A stretch of 64,000 bases of DNA from Anaspis maculata (lineage: Eukaryota; Arthropoda; Insecta; Coleoptera; Scraptiidae): positions 55,174,012-55,238,011 of the forward strand of contig OX421965.1 in NCBI GenBank assembly GCA_949128115.1. Reading direction: 5' to 3'. The notes beneath the pieces are model-generated. The model was not told where the DNA came from and ran no database searches. It worked only from the letters and a program-made list of their open reading frames with translations. A program made the position numbers and the translations under genes. Below, in pieces: positions 40,401 through 55,400 of the stretch (position 1 is its first letter; each line of letters starts with the position of its first letter).

Positions 40401-43400
40401 CAAAATACATGAATCACCACCCTGTGGCTTCGAAACGAACAACTTTATAGAAATTCCGAAACCAGATCCTGGTTCGCCTGGAGAAACTGGACCTACCATT
40501 AAGCTATGTCCATTTGGTGGTGAATCACCCTGTATATTCATCGACTGGAGCGACTGGATTGGCTGAAAGCTGGAAGGCCGAATTTTTGGACTCCAAACTC
40601 AACCCGAACTCCGAATTTTGTAGATCACATGTACAGGGTGGTCCATCCCTTTACCCTACCCTTAAACTTAATATTTTTCAAAATAATCGGAAGTTTTCAG
40701 GGAATTTGCTATTTTTTTAACTTTTTTCAAAAACTGAGTCGGCCGTGATGAATGACAGACAAGCTAAAAAGTACGCAGCTGTCAGTTAGTCACTCTGAAA
40801 ATTGTCCAACACCGGAAAATGGATTCACGCGACGCGAGAGGAAATGATTGATATGATATTCTGGTATGAATCCAGATATCCAGGATTCCACCTTGATTTC
40901 TTTTTGCGTTTCAGCCAATTTTCTTTGTTCGACAATATTCAGACTGACTAACTGACAGCTGCGTACTATTTGGCTTGTCTGTCATTCATGACGGCCGACT
41001 CCGTTTTTGGAAAAAATAAGACAAAAATAGCAAATTTTGTGTAAACTTTCGATTATCTCGGAAAATATGGATTTTAAGGATAGGGTACCCCTAGTAAAGA
41101 TTGAAGAGGATAAAAAAGACGCTATTAGATAGCGTTATAAAATTGGGCGCATGCCATTTGAAAAAAATGAGTTAATGATACTTTGTAAACTATAAAGTTT
41201 GATTTTGTTTGTGAACGCCTTGTAATATAAATAGCAGCTTTTTGACATTGGAATATTGGTCTTTAACTTGACTATTACCATATCAAGTTCCATCTCTTAG
41301 TTTTGAAAAGCAAGGTCGCTACAGTTTTTTAAAGCAAACAGTGAAAATGCGATTTTTTTCAGTTTTTAATTTTTAGTTGGTAGCACTGCCAAACAATTGA
41401 AAAACAAAAATACAGGCATGAGACAGTTGAAAAAGCTGAACCCGGAAATGCAAAAAATATAGGTGTTCCATTTAAAAAATTGTTGCTTCGTTTATCCCGT
41501 CAAAATGGGACAGCCTCTATAACTGAAAATAATTTTAGGTCATAGGTCTCATCCAACCATGTAAGTCTTCTCTTACATATTTTCTTTTATCTTGAACGGT
41601 AAGACCGCTATGGAATAATTACGCTAGGATGGACCACCCCGTACAATGGCAACCAATAAATTTTTGACGTCAAATTTAAAAAAAACGACATGTCCTTTCC
41701 AACGCACTACTGTTTAGCTTGGCGCACGCTACTGAACCAGCTGAAAGGAGTCGACATCAATTTTCGGGTTGGTGATTCAGGAAACTGGATGCCTATCCAT
41801 TTTTTTTTGCTTTTGGTCGCTTTCGCCGGCCTTTTTTTAACACCACTCAAAGATTCAACAGTTTTTAGAGATGAAACTCAATGTGATGTGATGTGATGAA
41901 CCGTCAACACCACGGATGAAAACTTGTGAGGATAACTGATAGATGGCTTCACCCAATCATATCGTGAGCTTACAGGTAAAACTGACCAATGCATTAATGA
42001 CTCCTAACGCCGGCTGCCATTCCGACTTGAAATCGAGCTCGAAGTCATTTTCCGACTATGGAACTAGTTCATTCTAAATTAGTAAATTCCATTGGATTAC
42101 TTTTATTGGAATCCAAGGCCAAGAGCACGAAGAAAAAAACTTTTATTGGGTAGAAAGTTGATCGCAGACTTCTTATTCATCATCTAGACTCCTCCAATTT
42201 TTCACCAGGATCTTCTCCACAATCTTGAGAGAGCTTCCTATACTTGACGGGGTCCTTTGCAGGGTGGCCGGACAATTCTTCGCGCGGACAATTCTTCGCG
42301 GACAATTCTTCGCGGACAATTCTTCGCACGGACAATTCTTCGCCGGACAATTCTTCGCCGGACAATTCTTCGCGCGGACAATTCTTCGCCGGACAATTCT
42401 TCGCGGGGAACTTTGGAGCTCTTATAAGGCCTAGTGTGATTGTGATATTCAGAGCCCTATCCCCCACTAAGTTTTTACGTAGAGTTTCAAGCCTTGCTGG
42501 GCCCCCTTGTCTCTACAAGTGTCGTTTGGGGTCTTGATGAACCCCCTTGGGTATCTCCAAATTTTCTGGATATTTGCTTCGCCCTTATGCCTTAGACGGC
42601 TTCTCAGAGCCCTATTAGCCCCCTTGTCTTCATGTTGCATTTGTAGCCTTGCTGAGCCCCTTTTTCATTGTCTTAGTTTTCAAGCCTTGCCAGGCCTCCG
42701 TCCGATTTTCAGAGGCTTCTGCTTTCTTGTGTCTACATTGAAGCGTTCCAAGCCCTACTGAGCCCCCTTGTATCTTCAAGTATTGTTTGGAGCCCTATCG
42801 AGCCCCCTTGTATCCTCAATTGTTGTTTGTGGCCCCGATGATCCCCTTCTGACTTAGCGATATTTCTGGCATCTAAGAAAGCTCCCTTGTGCCTTCTCAG
42901 ATTTCTCAGAGCCCTATTAGGCCCCCTTATGTTTTTGTGTGTCATCTGTAGCCCTGTTGAGTCCCTTTTTAACCTGTCTTTGTTTCTGTGTTCTAGTAAG
43001 CTCCTGTTGTCTTCATGTGTTGATCGGAGCCCTATAGGCCCCCTTGTGCCTTTAAGTGTCGTTTGGAGCCCCATTGAACCCCTAATGCCTTTTTGTGTTA
43101 CTCGAAGCCCTATCTATTTTTTTTAATAGCCTTGTGTCTACATTGTGACGATTTGAGCTCCGCTAGCCCCCTTGTTACTAAATTATTGCTGGGGGCCCTA
43201 GTGAGCCCTGCCAGGTCTTCCTGTGATATTAAGAGCCCTATCCTCCTTTGTGTCTACGTTATGGGATTTCAAGTCCTGCTGAGCTCCTTTGTGTCTCAAA
43301 GTGTCTTTCAGAGCCCCAATAAGCCCGGTCATGCGCGGGCGCAATGCTTGCGAAGAATTGTCCTGCGAAGAATTGTCCGTGCGAAGAATTGTCCGGCGAA

Positions 43401-46400
43401 GAATTGTCCTGCGAAGAATTGTCCGCGCGAAGAATTGTCCGCGAAGAATTGTCCGCGAAGAATTGTCCGTGCGAAGAATTGTCCTAGCACCCTTTGCAGT
43501 GGGCATATCGAGGTAGCGATGGATGGCTCGATTTGATACTGTCTTAATTTTTCCAAGGTGTTACTGCGTTTTCATGAAGAACTAAAATCGATTCGAAAAC
43601 CGAATTGAAATTGAATACGTAAGTGAACGTAAGTGTTCACATAAGTGATTCAAATTCGAATCGAACTGAAAATGTACAGAAAAGAAACAAAAATTCTTGA
43701 AAAGTGCCCAAAATTACCAAGAAAATGAATAAAATTATACGCGCATTGCCTAAGCATCCTATTAAACTACAATATAGTACAAACTGGCGACGGAGAGAAA
43801 TCATGCGTGATAGCGACAAAAAATGTTCGTTTTCCAGATGGATGTGATAATTGCCGATTTGGACGGCGGTTCCATCACCATCCCGGACGGAATCTCCCTG
43901 CCTCTTCTGCCCGAGCCGTTGTTGAGCAACACCCAGGAAGCGCTCAGCCTGATCCTGCAGCCCGAGCTCAGCTGTGCTGACCATGCCTTCCCTCCGTTGG
44001 CCGTTCGGGCACCGCAGCCGGTCATGTTGGACAAAGAAATCCGCGCCGTCTTCATGCGAACCTTCGCTCAGCTCCTTCAGGGCTACCGCAGCTGTCTCAC
44101 TTTGATCCGTATCCATCCGAAGCCCGTCATCACGTTTCACAAGGCCGCTTTCTTGGGCGAACGCAACCTGAAAGACTGCGAGTTCACCACGCGCGTTCTC
44201 GACTGCATGTTCTTCACCAGCTTCGTGGCCGAACGGGGACCTCCGTGGCGCCCGTGCGACGTCTGGGACGAACTCTACAGCAGCCTGGGCGAACTGCTCA
44301 AGGCCGAGGGTCAAGATTCCCGGCTCGTCCTGATGCACATACAGGAACTGGCCCAGCAGCTGTACACCAACGAAAATCCCAATCCGCAGTCCTACTCGCA
44401 GAAGATCCTCGTTCCGCCGGAGGGCGCTTTCGCCCGCATACACCAACCGGTGTTGCAGGGTATCAATCCGGAACAGGTGCGGGCCATTATCGACGAGGGA
44501 TTGTCCAAGAACAATCTGAAATCGAGGTGAGAGCATTTGAAATGTCACGTCATTACGGAATAACTCATGAGTTTTTCATTTTTGCATACCTAACAGTGGA
44601 GATTACGCGTGGTAAGTTTGTTGGCTCTATGTTTGTACCACGACAGTAGAACGAAAAGGATGAAGGCGTGATAAAAAATTAGTTTTTTTCCACTTTGTTC
44701 GTTGGGGATGGGGTCTTATCACGAACCGATCTCATACAAAATTACAATATACGATTTTGATGGCGTGGGTCGATGCCTGAGCGATCAAAATTAACCACTA
44801 TCCAGTTGTAAGAATATATAAAAAATCTTCGGCACAGATAAAGGAAATACAAATTCAGCTCATTACAGTCCATCCGCTCCAATCCAGTAAATAAGCGCGA
44901 AAAATGCAGTACCGGGTTGCCACATGAACGTCGCGGAACAGTCAACGTGTGTCAATCAACCTCAATATTTGCTGTTTGGTGTTGATGGAACGATAGCTGT
45001 TGCATGAGGGAAATGTGAACAATCGGGTTTGAGGGGAGAGATCCCCAGAGGTCCCAGGGGTTATGGTGAAGACGTGGCCCATAATTTCTGTCGGGGAAAC
45101 GCCGATTGTTTGCAGACTTTTGGTGCCAGGTTCCCGATTGTGTCAACTTTGATGCTGGGAAAAATAATCACTTCGTCCAAGTTGTAAAATAGAGACAAAC
45201 TCAAATATTCCGTATCTTACCTAGGTACGGCTTCTGTTGGCGTGGAGCACTTTGTCTTGTAGGTACTTACTGACCATAATTTTATTCATCGAACCACTCA
45301 ATTTCGTAGGGTGCACAGTAATTTTTTACCGAAGTAGAAATGAGATGTTGGGGCAACCCTTGAAAATGGATCACTTGGAGGGCACTTTCACATGAGAACC
45401 AGAAAACAGGAGAGAAACAAACAGAGTCTGGCGGAGACGTCACGTGAACATAACCATACACGATATAAACAGAATTTGACATAGTAAACCTGTGGCAACG
45501 CTTCCTAGTTTTCTGATGCAAAATTTCCAGATTTATATCCTCCTAGAGATTTATAGTGATCTGCCACCACAAACTAAAAATTAAATTGTTTTCTGCTGAT
45601 ACATAAATTCCACAATATGCAAAAATATCCTGCATTGTGTTTTTCAATCCGTGATTTCTCAATCATCTAGTAAAAATTCATGGACTGTAGACTCTCTATC
45701 AGACACAACCTGACAACGACGGTCAGTGCATATTAATTACCTACCTAGTGCGCAAGCGCGGAATAGGTTTTTGACGCCATCAATCTTCCAGTTCAATCTC
45801 CACCTGTTGTCGTCCAAATTTCAACATTTTTTTCTGAAAATATAGGGACTTCTGAGACGAAATATTTTTATGCCTGTAGTCCTGTAGTGATCTCAGTTTG
45901 TACTTTGTTTTGAACAAATAAAAAAAAGTGGTATAAGACCCCATTGTCATATTGACAATAGAATGGAACTATAATTTTTAATAAAATGTACGGTTGCAGC
46001 CATTATAAAGTGGACGACAATGTCCGCGTTCGTAAGTCACAACAGTTGTGGAGCACTTCCACGTGATTCGTCGAAATTTTAATTTTGACCAATGTCGTAC
46101 AAGTGCTCCACAACTGTTGTGACTTACGAATGAGGCCATTGTCAACGAGTTGGCTTGCTGTCATGCGACGTTCAGGCCAGAATCCTAAAAAATCTGTCAA
46201 CTGTCGTCCACTTTGAAAAGGCCGCAACGGTAACTACAATATGAAACGCTTGGAACTCCTATGGTAATTAATAGTTATTACCTTATAGTTCTGTTGTCGT
46301 GGTTTGTATTTGCTTGTTTTGACTGCACAATCGTTTCTTGCAAGAAATGGAGCCAAAAGCTTTGATTGGTTGCTAACGGCTTGACATCAAGTTAGAGGCA

Positions 46401-49400
46401 CACAGTTAGGACGGCGTAAGGGCGTTAGCTAACAAATACAGCTATCTGATTGATTTATAGACCTTGTCACAAGCCGTTGCTATGGAAATCCTTACTTACG
46501 GCGGTCTGACCTTCAACTTGGTGTTGAGCCGTAAGACGTTTCCTTCACGATTGCGTATTCTTGTACCATAAAAATCAGTCTGTCCGTTTTTTTGTATTAC
46601 CATTAACAGTTCACTTTTAACTGTCGGAACTCACTTTTTTTCCCCACCGTAAAGGTTAGCCTCGCTACGACCCATCCAACCTAGGATAGTACCTATGGGA
46701 CCACACATATCTAATCTAAACGAGAACAAAAACATCGTCAGTAACTCCGCCAGAAGACTTGAGGTACCGCAAGACCCCAAACTAACGTTTGTCCCTTGTG
46801 TACTAGCTGAGAATTTTTAGGTGTTGAGGAATTGCATCAACTGCATTTTTGAAAACAAAATATCCGATGCGCGTAAAACATTTCCGGCCGTGTTGAGGGC
46901 GTTACAGTCGAAGCAGGCAAGACTGGCGCTGTGCGGCGAACTGGCTCAGCATGTCAGCGGTACCAAAGCCATGCTGGAACACCAACAGTTCGATCTGGTC
47001 GTGCGGCTCATGAATTGCGGTCTACAAGATGATTCTTCGATGGACGAACACGGAGTGGCTGCCGCTTTGTTACCTTTATCGACGATATTCTGTCGAAAAC
47101 TGTGCACTGGTATAATTCAGTTTGCTTATACTTGCATACAGGTAAAACGAAATGCTGCACGCCTATATCGATGCTTAAAAGTAAGGCTTTCAGGAACACT
47201 CAGTTTGGCAAAATCAGCAGTTTTGGGAAGCGGCTTTCTATCAAGACGTCCAGAAAGATATCAAAGCTCTCTATTCCGCCCGCACGGATCCCCGCTTGGG
47301 CGGTGAACTGCTGCCCAGTCCCACGTCGCCCAGAGACAACAAAGATTACAACTGGACGAATCGCCGTTCGATCTTGAACAGGGTGCACGAATCCACAGCT
47401 TTGGAAATCGCCGCCGAACAGATGCGTCTCTGGAACTCGGTCGACGTGGAAAAACAGAAAGAACTGATCACCTGCGAGGAGAACACGATGTACAGCCAGG
47501 CCATACACTACGCCAATCGCATGGTGTACTTGCTCATACCTCTGGACATCGGCAGCAAAACCAGCAAGCAGGAGCTGTACGACGACGAACGGGCCAGCAA
47601 CAGCATCGCTAACAGCGTGGCCGAAAGCGACAGCGCCGACGCCGAGTCGGGTTTCGAAGACCAGGATCCCGGCGAAGCGGGCCAGACCGTCATACGGATC
47701 GTGTCGAGGTTCATCGACAAAGTGTGCAACGAAGGCGGCGTGACGCGCGATCACATCCGGAATCTGCACCAGATGATCCCGGGGGTGGTGCACATGCACA
47801 TCGAGACGCTGGAGGCGGTTCACAGGGAATCGAAACGGCTGCCACCCATCCAGAAGCCCAAGATCCTGACGCCGAACATGCTGGCGGGCGAGGAACCCAT
47901 CATGGAGGGGCTGCGCGTGTACCTCCTGCCCGACGGTAGGGAGGAGAGCAGTCCGGGCTTGCTCGGCGGACCGCCGCTGCTGCCGGCCGAGGGCGCGATC
48001 TTCCTCACCAATTACAGGATCATCTTCAAGGGCACACCATGCGACTCTTTTGGTAAGTTTGCACTTCCCAATCTCGAACAGCACCATAAAACCATTTCTT
48101 GCGGTTTGTTTGTCTTCAGTTGGCCTTGCGGCAATTTTTTCTTCCAGTTGAAAATCATGTTCGTTCCCATTGAGCTATCAGGCAACGAATTCCCGATACG
48201 CTCTACCTCTTGATAACCTAAGCGCCTTGCTTTTAGTCTGTCAGTTCGGGGTTTCAAATCGTGTTTCGATTAAGAAAAACATGCCCGATTCATTTGAAAA
48301 CCACCAGGTGTTGAATGTGTATCAACCAATTCTCGTGGAGTTGAGAGTTTTGATGGATTTTTGTCCAAATAAAACTCGAAATGTCAAACGAAAAAAGCGA
48401 CATCAGTTTCAGCTAAAATCCAGTCATCGGAGGGGTATCTTGTGACGTCACGCATGAACTGGATCAGGCAATCTATAGTAAAAAATTGTCGACCAGCCTT
48501 GGTTGTCCGTGACAGTAGACATTGCGTCAAACTGTCAATTTAATCGCAAAGGAAAAGTGACGTGTTCACTGACAGGCACACATGGGAAGAACACGTCAAA
48601 GAAACCGCGTTTTGCCTGATTGGGTGCTAAAATCCCTTTCCAAATGATCGGAACTAAAGTCAAGTTCCGAGCCCCATCATGAGTCATGATAAAATAAAGA
48701 GAGAAGTCACTCCAGTAATGCATTTATCAAGACAGGGCAAATTGGTACTCAAACCTTTTCAAACGTTTGCTTAGTTTACAAGTTATTTACGTAACAACAA
48801 AAGGAAACTCGCTTACGCTTCGAAGAGAACTTCACGCTCAGCAATTAATTTTACACTTTACAAAGAACAGGAGTCAAATTGATAGATGAGTAAACAATAA
48901 AGAAATGAAAATGAGGAATCCTACACACCAGATCAACCGAGCACCACCATCGAAACCCAACAGACACGTGTTTCGACCTATTTGGATTCCGAGACGCCAG
49001 ACCATCGAGCATCCGCCTCGTTTGCCCCAACACTGATGAGACCCAAATAGGTCGAAACACGTGTCTGTTGGGTTTCGATGGTGGTGCTCGGTCAGTCTGG
49101 TGTGTAGGATTTCTCATTTTCATTGTTAATGAACTTGCTTTATTGAAAGCGTGAACCTTTGCACTACAATAAAGAAATGATCGGTAAACAAGTAGATGAA
49201 CGATGAAGAAACAAATGATGGGTAAATAAGTAGGGACGTTAACAAGAAACAAATGATAAGTAAATGTGTAGATGAATAAACAAGAAACAAATAAGTAGAG
49301 AAGTCAAGAAGAAAACAAATGAAAAGTAAACAAGTAAAATCTGGTTTGGTCATTCTCTTGATTAGTAATTAGAAGGAAGAAGTATCTTTAACGCATCCGC

Positions 49401-52400
49401 CCGAAATACCCCAGCGGTTATCCATTACAAACCCCACAAATACATGCATACAAAACGGAAGAAGAATTAGTAAACAGTACAGGTAAAGGTGCGACTAGGT
49501 CCGACTCAGCGGTCCTCTCTTGTCGTCTTATTTGAAATTGAAACCCCACAACATGAATCGAAGAGGTGAATTTGGAGTCAGAGGTCTTCGTGAAATCCTG
49601 ATGGGATGGACAAGGAATTCTCAAGAAGCTCATTTTCGATAAGGCCCACGCGTGGAATCAACCCACTCAGGTAGGTGCCTGCCGGTGAGATTGCCGAACA
49701 GTCCTCCCATCGTACTGAACAGAGCGGGGTGAAAGCAAAAGAAGTGAGACCGGGTAGGAAACACTCCTTCAAAATTGAGTGTGTCTTAGGGTCTTTCATC
49801 TTGTGAGGTTAAAAATAAAATATAAAATTTTTGCAGACTTTGCTCACGCCCCGAGTTTCAGTGATGTAAAAGGTATATATGTCAATTTTCGAGAAGATTG
49901 GATAATATTTAGAGGTTGCACACTTTGATCAGTTTTATAAAAGTAGGAAAAAAGACGATTTCTAAGTATTAATTAGTTACTTGCTTTAATTGGGAAAACT
50001 AGAAATCTCAAACTTGAAATGATATTAAAACCAGACAATATTATTATTTTCTTGGGTTTAGGTTCGTACCCCTTGCACTGAAACAACAGTTTATTGTGCC
50101 CCTTGGGTGTTGAATCCATAACCCCCGTTGCCTTAAAAAAAAGTTGAGTACGAGACTTATGGATCTGGTTGCTATCTCCTCTGGTTCTACGAGATATACA
50201 TAGCCCCAAAGTACGAGTGCCTGACTGCTCCAAGAGCAAGACACTGACATAATATGTGGAGAGGAGTTTCCTTCTCTTCGCTACATAGCCGACAGTCAGG
50301 GTCGTCTTTTACTACCTTTATGGTGGTAAGATCTTTCATGAGCGAACAGTGTCCGAAAGTGTTTCTTTCATTTCCTTGTGATGATGGTAAATGAAAACTA
50401 AAAGCACTTGTTCCTTTGAACACCACTAGGCACCTTTTCTAGTAGCCAAATTCTCTTTTGGTAGGTACCCATTTTGAAATTCAATTAACTACCAGTAGGT
50501 ACTTGCAAAATATTAAAAAAATAACACCTGCTCGAATACTAGCTCGATAAATACCTACTTTTACTCATGATGAGTTCTTTCCGGTTTGAATCGTGACTAG
50601 AATTGTTGTTTCCTGTATTTGTTATGATGTGTTGTGATATGACTTCTTCAGATCACTTTGTTTTCTTGTTATCTGTTTGTTTTTTGTTGTTTGTTACCTT
50701 ATTCTTTTTCTTGACCGACATATATGTCTCTTACTCCACTTAGACTCGGGGCGTAAGCAAAGTCATATGAAAATCACATCTTTGGGAAAATGAAACACCC
50801 TAGTGTGTCTACATTCGTTCCTGAAGATCAACACTTATTTTCGTCAAATGCAAGATAAGTGACATTCACAGTTGAGCTTGTGAATAGACATTGTCGGTAT
50901 TATCGAGGAACGAGAATTGCAACCACAATCATTCAACACTTACATCACTTCCATACTTCATTCGAGTTCCACCATTCAACGTACACATTCTTGGTGAGGA
51001 GATTCCGTGATACTACCGTATATGTTTATAAATAAATATGCCCGTCAAAACAGGGCAGTAGAACAAAACAAACCCGAGTCTGTAGCAGCGGCAAAAGGAT
51101 TGGAAAATAATGTTGCGATTCTTCAGAAAAACAACAATCCACAAACGCTCCGTTACAATAGGCAAACCTATAGCCAACAGGATTTCTTTTATATAACAAG
51201 AGTATCTACAAAATGCCACCCTTTAAAGAACTGCATCATAAGCAGGAACTAGGAACAGCAAGGGATCACGTTAAAAATTATGAAAAAGAGATAACATAAT
51301 TTCCTCCCCAATAAGAAAAAGTTAGTAAATTCAACAAGGCAGATTCACAGATTCACAAACAGGTACCCCCCCCCCCCCGACACGGTGGAGCGTGCGAGAG
51401 TCCCTTTTTCTTATACTTTCATGTACAACCCGACAATGAAATGTGAATGAATCATAAGTACTGTTCTCTATTTAGCGGCTAATTTTGGCGTAGCAGAGTT
51501 TCTTCTTGTCGTCTTTTTGTGCACAATGAACCTTGAATACTTTTCGCTGGTCCAGAACTACAGTGTTGTATGCGCCTTTTACACAGTTTTAGATTTTCGG
51601 CTGTCACAATATTGAATGGAAATGACTAATCACTTTTGTGGTAATTAAATTCCGTCAACACCTGAGGCAACGTTTTTGTAATGAATCAGTGCTGGTCCAC
51701 GGAAAAGCCGCCTTATAGCAGCGTAAGAAATAATGAAAGCTCGAAATACGCACGTACAACAGAGTGTAGTTCCAGGACAACGTCATAAGTGCGCAAAAGG
51801 CACACCCACTATAGTACGGCCTTTACCATCAGAATTGAGATCACTTGGGAGTAGATAAATTACACAAAATTCAAAGCAGTGCCTAACACCTGGACTACAA
51901 AGGGGGGAAAATTACGAGTTATGTAACCGCGAGCTATGTAAGCATGATTAATTAAATGAACTTATCCAAGTATCAAGTAGACGCCCACTTGTCCTACTCA
52001 CCGCCGACGGCGATGTATGAGAGGGAGCTTGCCACTGAGCATTCTTCCACATGATTTTTACAAACATACAAATTACCTATTATCTAAACAGATGGATTGT
52101 AATTATTTTGGGATTCCAAAAAAAAAATAAAAAAATAAGCGCGTTGAGAACGAAGAGCCCAACAACGCGCCCGAAATTTCGAGTTAGGTACTGTGATTGT
52201 GGGGAGAAAATGTGTATCGAAATACCATGCATGATTTGGTGAGTTTTGAGGGGAAGCCAAAATTACTATACAATATCAAGTGAAAAACCCACCTGGGTTC
52301 GTAAAAACGACGCACACTGGAACGCACCAGAATTCACGTGTCCGTCACAACAGCTGTTTTCTACACTTCCGCCGCCGTGCGCGCCAGCGTCATCTCCCAT

Positions 52401-55400
52401 TCATCAGAAAAACGCTACGAACGTTATTTCAACGACGGTACCTACTGCAGGCGTACCATCAAAACAAAGGGAGAATGCCACAATATTGTAAAGAAACCGT
52501 GTCAAAATTAACCTTTGTAATAATTGTGTCATACGCACCACTCAATTCTGCTTACTTCTTGCCTCTCATTCCTTCCTCCGTCTCAACAACTCGAAAAGAC
52601 CCTGAGCTCTTTTAATCAATCTCAACATGTCACGTGTGAAATCTGACAGGGATGAAGATTAAATTTACTAAAATTCACTTCAGTAGATTAATTGAACAAG
52701 TTGATAATGAGAAAATAAGCGTGTGGCGTTATTTCCGCTCACTTGGAGCTCAACACAGCAGTAAGAACGGCTCAGTCAGATTTATTCGGACTTTGACGGC
52801 GGCTATTTTGGAATGCATGGATTTATGAACGTTTACTTGACGACTCTCATAACATTTTGGGTTTCGAAGTCGCGTTATGCATTTCTTTGGAATTTTTCTC
52901 TCACATTTCCATGTACTTAGACCCTATCAGTACAATATTATTCTTCTATGTATGTAATTTTTTGGTTATCTCTTTCCAGCTTGCGAGCAAGTGGTAGTGC
53001 GCTCCTTCCCAGTGACGTCGCTGACGAAAGAAAAGAAAGTCGCTGTTCAGTACCTTGCCCATCTTGACCAGTGGCTGCAGGAAGGGCTGCAGCTGAGGTC
53101 ATGCACCTTCCAACTGATGAAACTGGCATTCGACGAAGAAGTCACCGCTGAGAACGTCGAAACTCTCCGCAAGTTCATCCACAAGATCCGCCATCCGCCC
53201 GACGTGTTCCACCATTTCGCGTTCACTGGTCAGGTGGTCGTCAGCCAAACTCCCATGCACAAAAACAAAGAGAAGAACGCCACGCTCAGAGGTTTCGCCA
53301 AAAAGACGCTCCTGAAGACGGCCAGGAAGGCGGGATTCAAGCAGAAATCGTCGTCCAAAAGGCAAAAGTACGTCTTACCCAACACGAACATGTACAACAG
53401 CAACAAGTACATGACGTCGCCGGGTCGAATGAGTCTGCCGAACGCGGACGAGTTCAGCCACGACGACGACCTGTCGATCGACGATTTCGACACGGGGCCC
53501 AGTTCGGTGCCGCCCGCGCCGACCGACGCCAAGACCCTGGAGCGACTGGTCGAACGCACTTACGTCCGAGACTGGCAGAGGCTCGGGCTTTCCGTGAATA
53601 ACTCGTCGCCGAGCAATGCCAAGCCGAGTCCCGATCATTTCAGACTGACGACCGTCAATTCCGTATACATGATGTGTAGAAGCTATCCGGCTTTGCTCAT
53701 CGTGCCCTCGACCGTTTCGGACGAAAGCATCCGGAGGTTTTGTCGGTGCTACAGACAGGGTCGCATTCCGAGCACCACTTGGAGACATCCGCGCACCAAG
53801 GCCCTGCTCCTGCGCGGCGCCGGTCATCACGGCAAGAGCGTCATGGGAATGCTGAAGAGTCATCCGACACCGAACGCTTCGACGGAAACCACGTCTTCGT
53901 TCGAACAGGAGAGGTACCTGTCGGCTTTGGTGAGCGCCACGCCGATCTTTTCACTGCGGCACGGCTCGGCCTGGGGCATGTCCGACAGTTCGTTGAGCGT
54001 CAACTCGTTATTCTTGGCGGCAGACGATCCGCTCGCCGGGGCTACTTTGACGCCGGAAGTGGCCAGGCGATCCAAGCCGTTGAAGGCGATGGGCACGTTG
54101 GCGTAAGTAGGATTTTATGTTAATTTTTTTGACGTGGGAAAGTCGAACGGTACCGGCGGACAATGGAGGGACGGGCGGCCAATAGCCAAGTTTGCGGGTC
54201 AAGAAGTATTATTTCCGTCTCCACGGCCGCCTCAGCGTTGATGCCAATATGAACACTTTTGAAATGATCATTGATGGTTTATACACACATCCCTGAAATT
54301 GTAGGCATGTCTAAAATGCACTTGTAAAGGTGCCAGCAAGATAATTTCCAAACTTTTGTTCCTTCAACCTAAAAAAAAAGTGAAAGTTATGCTTATTTTC
54401 TGAAAAAAAAAGCCCTAAACAGGTCTCATCTTGCTCTTACCTGGCTGATCAGTAAATGCAAATGACTGGAGCAGTATCTAGCTACTTGACACTTCCTAAA
54501 ACAATAATGGTAGTATCAACAAAGATTTGAAAAGCTACGACATGCGTATAAGTACCCGTTCTTATGAAAATACATCAACACATATACGAGGTTATATTTA
54601 AAGGATAATTTGAATTTTCTTTCACCAAAAGTTCTACATCGGTACGAACCATGGGTTACCATTTACGAATTTTTGAAAATGACCCCAAAACTACAGCTCG
54701 GCGGCAAAGAATTGTTCGTTGCTTGCTGGCGCTTGAAATCTTCCCCTTCAAACGGGACGGATTTGTAGACAATAAAGATTTCAACCCCAATGGGTAGCTC
54801 CCGATGGCCTTGGTACCCGAACCAAGAAAACTCTTTATAAAAATAAATAACCGTGAAACGGTTCGCCAAAATAACGGTGAATAATTACAGTAATAATATT
54901 TTAGTGTAGGGCGGCGTCGTCGATCAAGCGCTGAGGTTCACAACTGAATTTAAAAAGTTATCACATGCAGAGTACCCATTCTCATGCAAATACATAGCGG
55001 ACACATGCACGGGGCTAAATTATTTTTTCAGGGTCAGGGTAGGGACAATGCCTTTCTCTGAAATCACGTGCCTCAAATAGAGCATTTCTTTTTGCAAAAA
55101 TTTACACTTGCTCGGGTTAAGTTTTAAATTAACCTTTCGCAATCTGTATAGTACCTGAACTGAACTGAATTCTCGTTGTTTTTGCAAATTACTCTCAAAA
55201 ACGCATATATCGTCGAGGTATGTGAAGCAACGTATGTTAATCAAACCTGACATCGCAATTTCCATAGCCCTTGAGAATTTGGACAGAAAAATTTTGAGGC
55301 CCATTGGCAGGCGCGGTAATCACAATGTTTAAACTTCTCTCGACCGGCAGTGAATGCTGTATATTTCCTGGATTCGTTATTCAAGGACGGAGTTATATTG

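Larger units (their letters stand above)
34091..43837 (+). other. Sbf: Sbf intron 6 (9.7 kb, transposon-rich)
   Basis: gtaaga to tttccag. It contains an hAT-like MITE, three CAGGGTG-family elements, a nested 1.65-kb foldback and the 15-bp/41-bp repeat element. 35084-35876 and 36467-37040 show no gene. 37041-37180 is a small inverted repeat (aatatcacaagtgctt / aagcactagtgatatt). 41644-42260 shows nothing. Confidence 0.85.
48053..52979 (+). other. Sbf: Sbf intron 10 (4.9 kb)
   Basis: It holds a palindromic element (48904-49124), short tandem tgaacgaagaaacaaatga-like repeats (about 49180-49335) and a non-LTR retroelement relic (49990-50430). A poly-C run lies at about 51363-51378. No further exon is seen. 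Confidence 0.8.

Noticed and set aside
42270..43484. CRISPR-like look of regularly repeated 15-mers
   Set aside because: There are no unique spacers between repeats, the arrays are inverted to each other and the context is an intron of an animal gene.
43198..43556. Arg/Glu/Leu-rich frames in the 15-bp array
   Set aside because: They are simple translations of a tandem repeat.
44245..44649. 134-codon frame overlapping Sbf exon 7
   Set aside because: It is an alternative frame of a well-supported exon.
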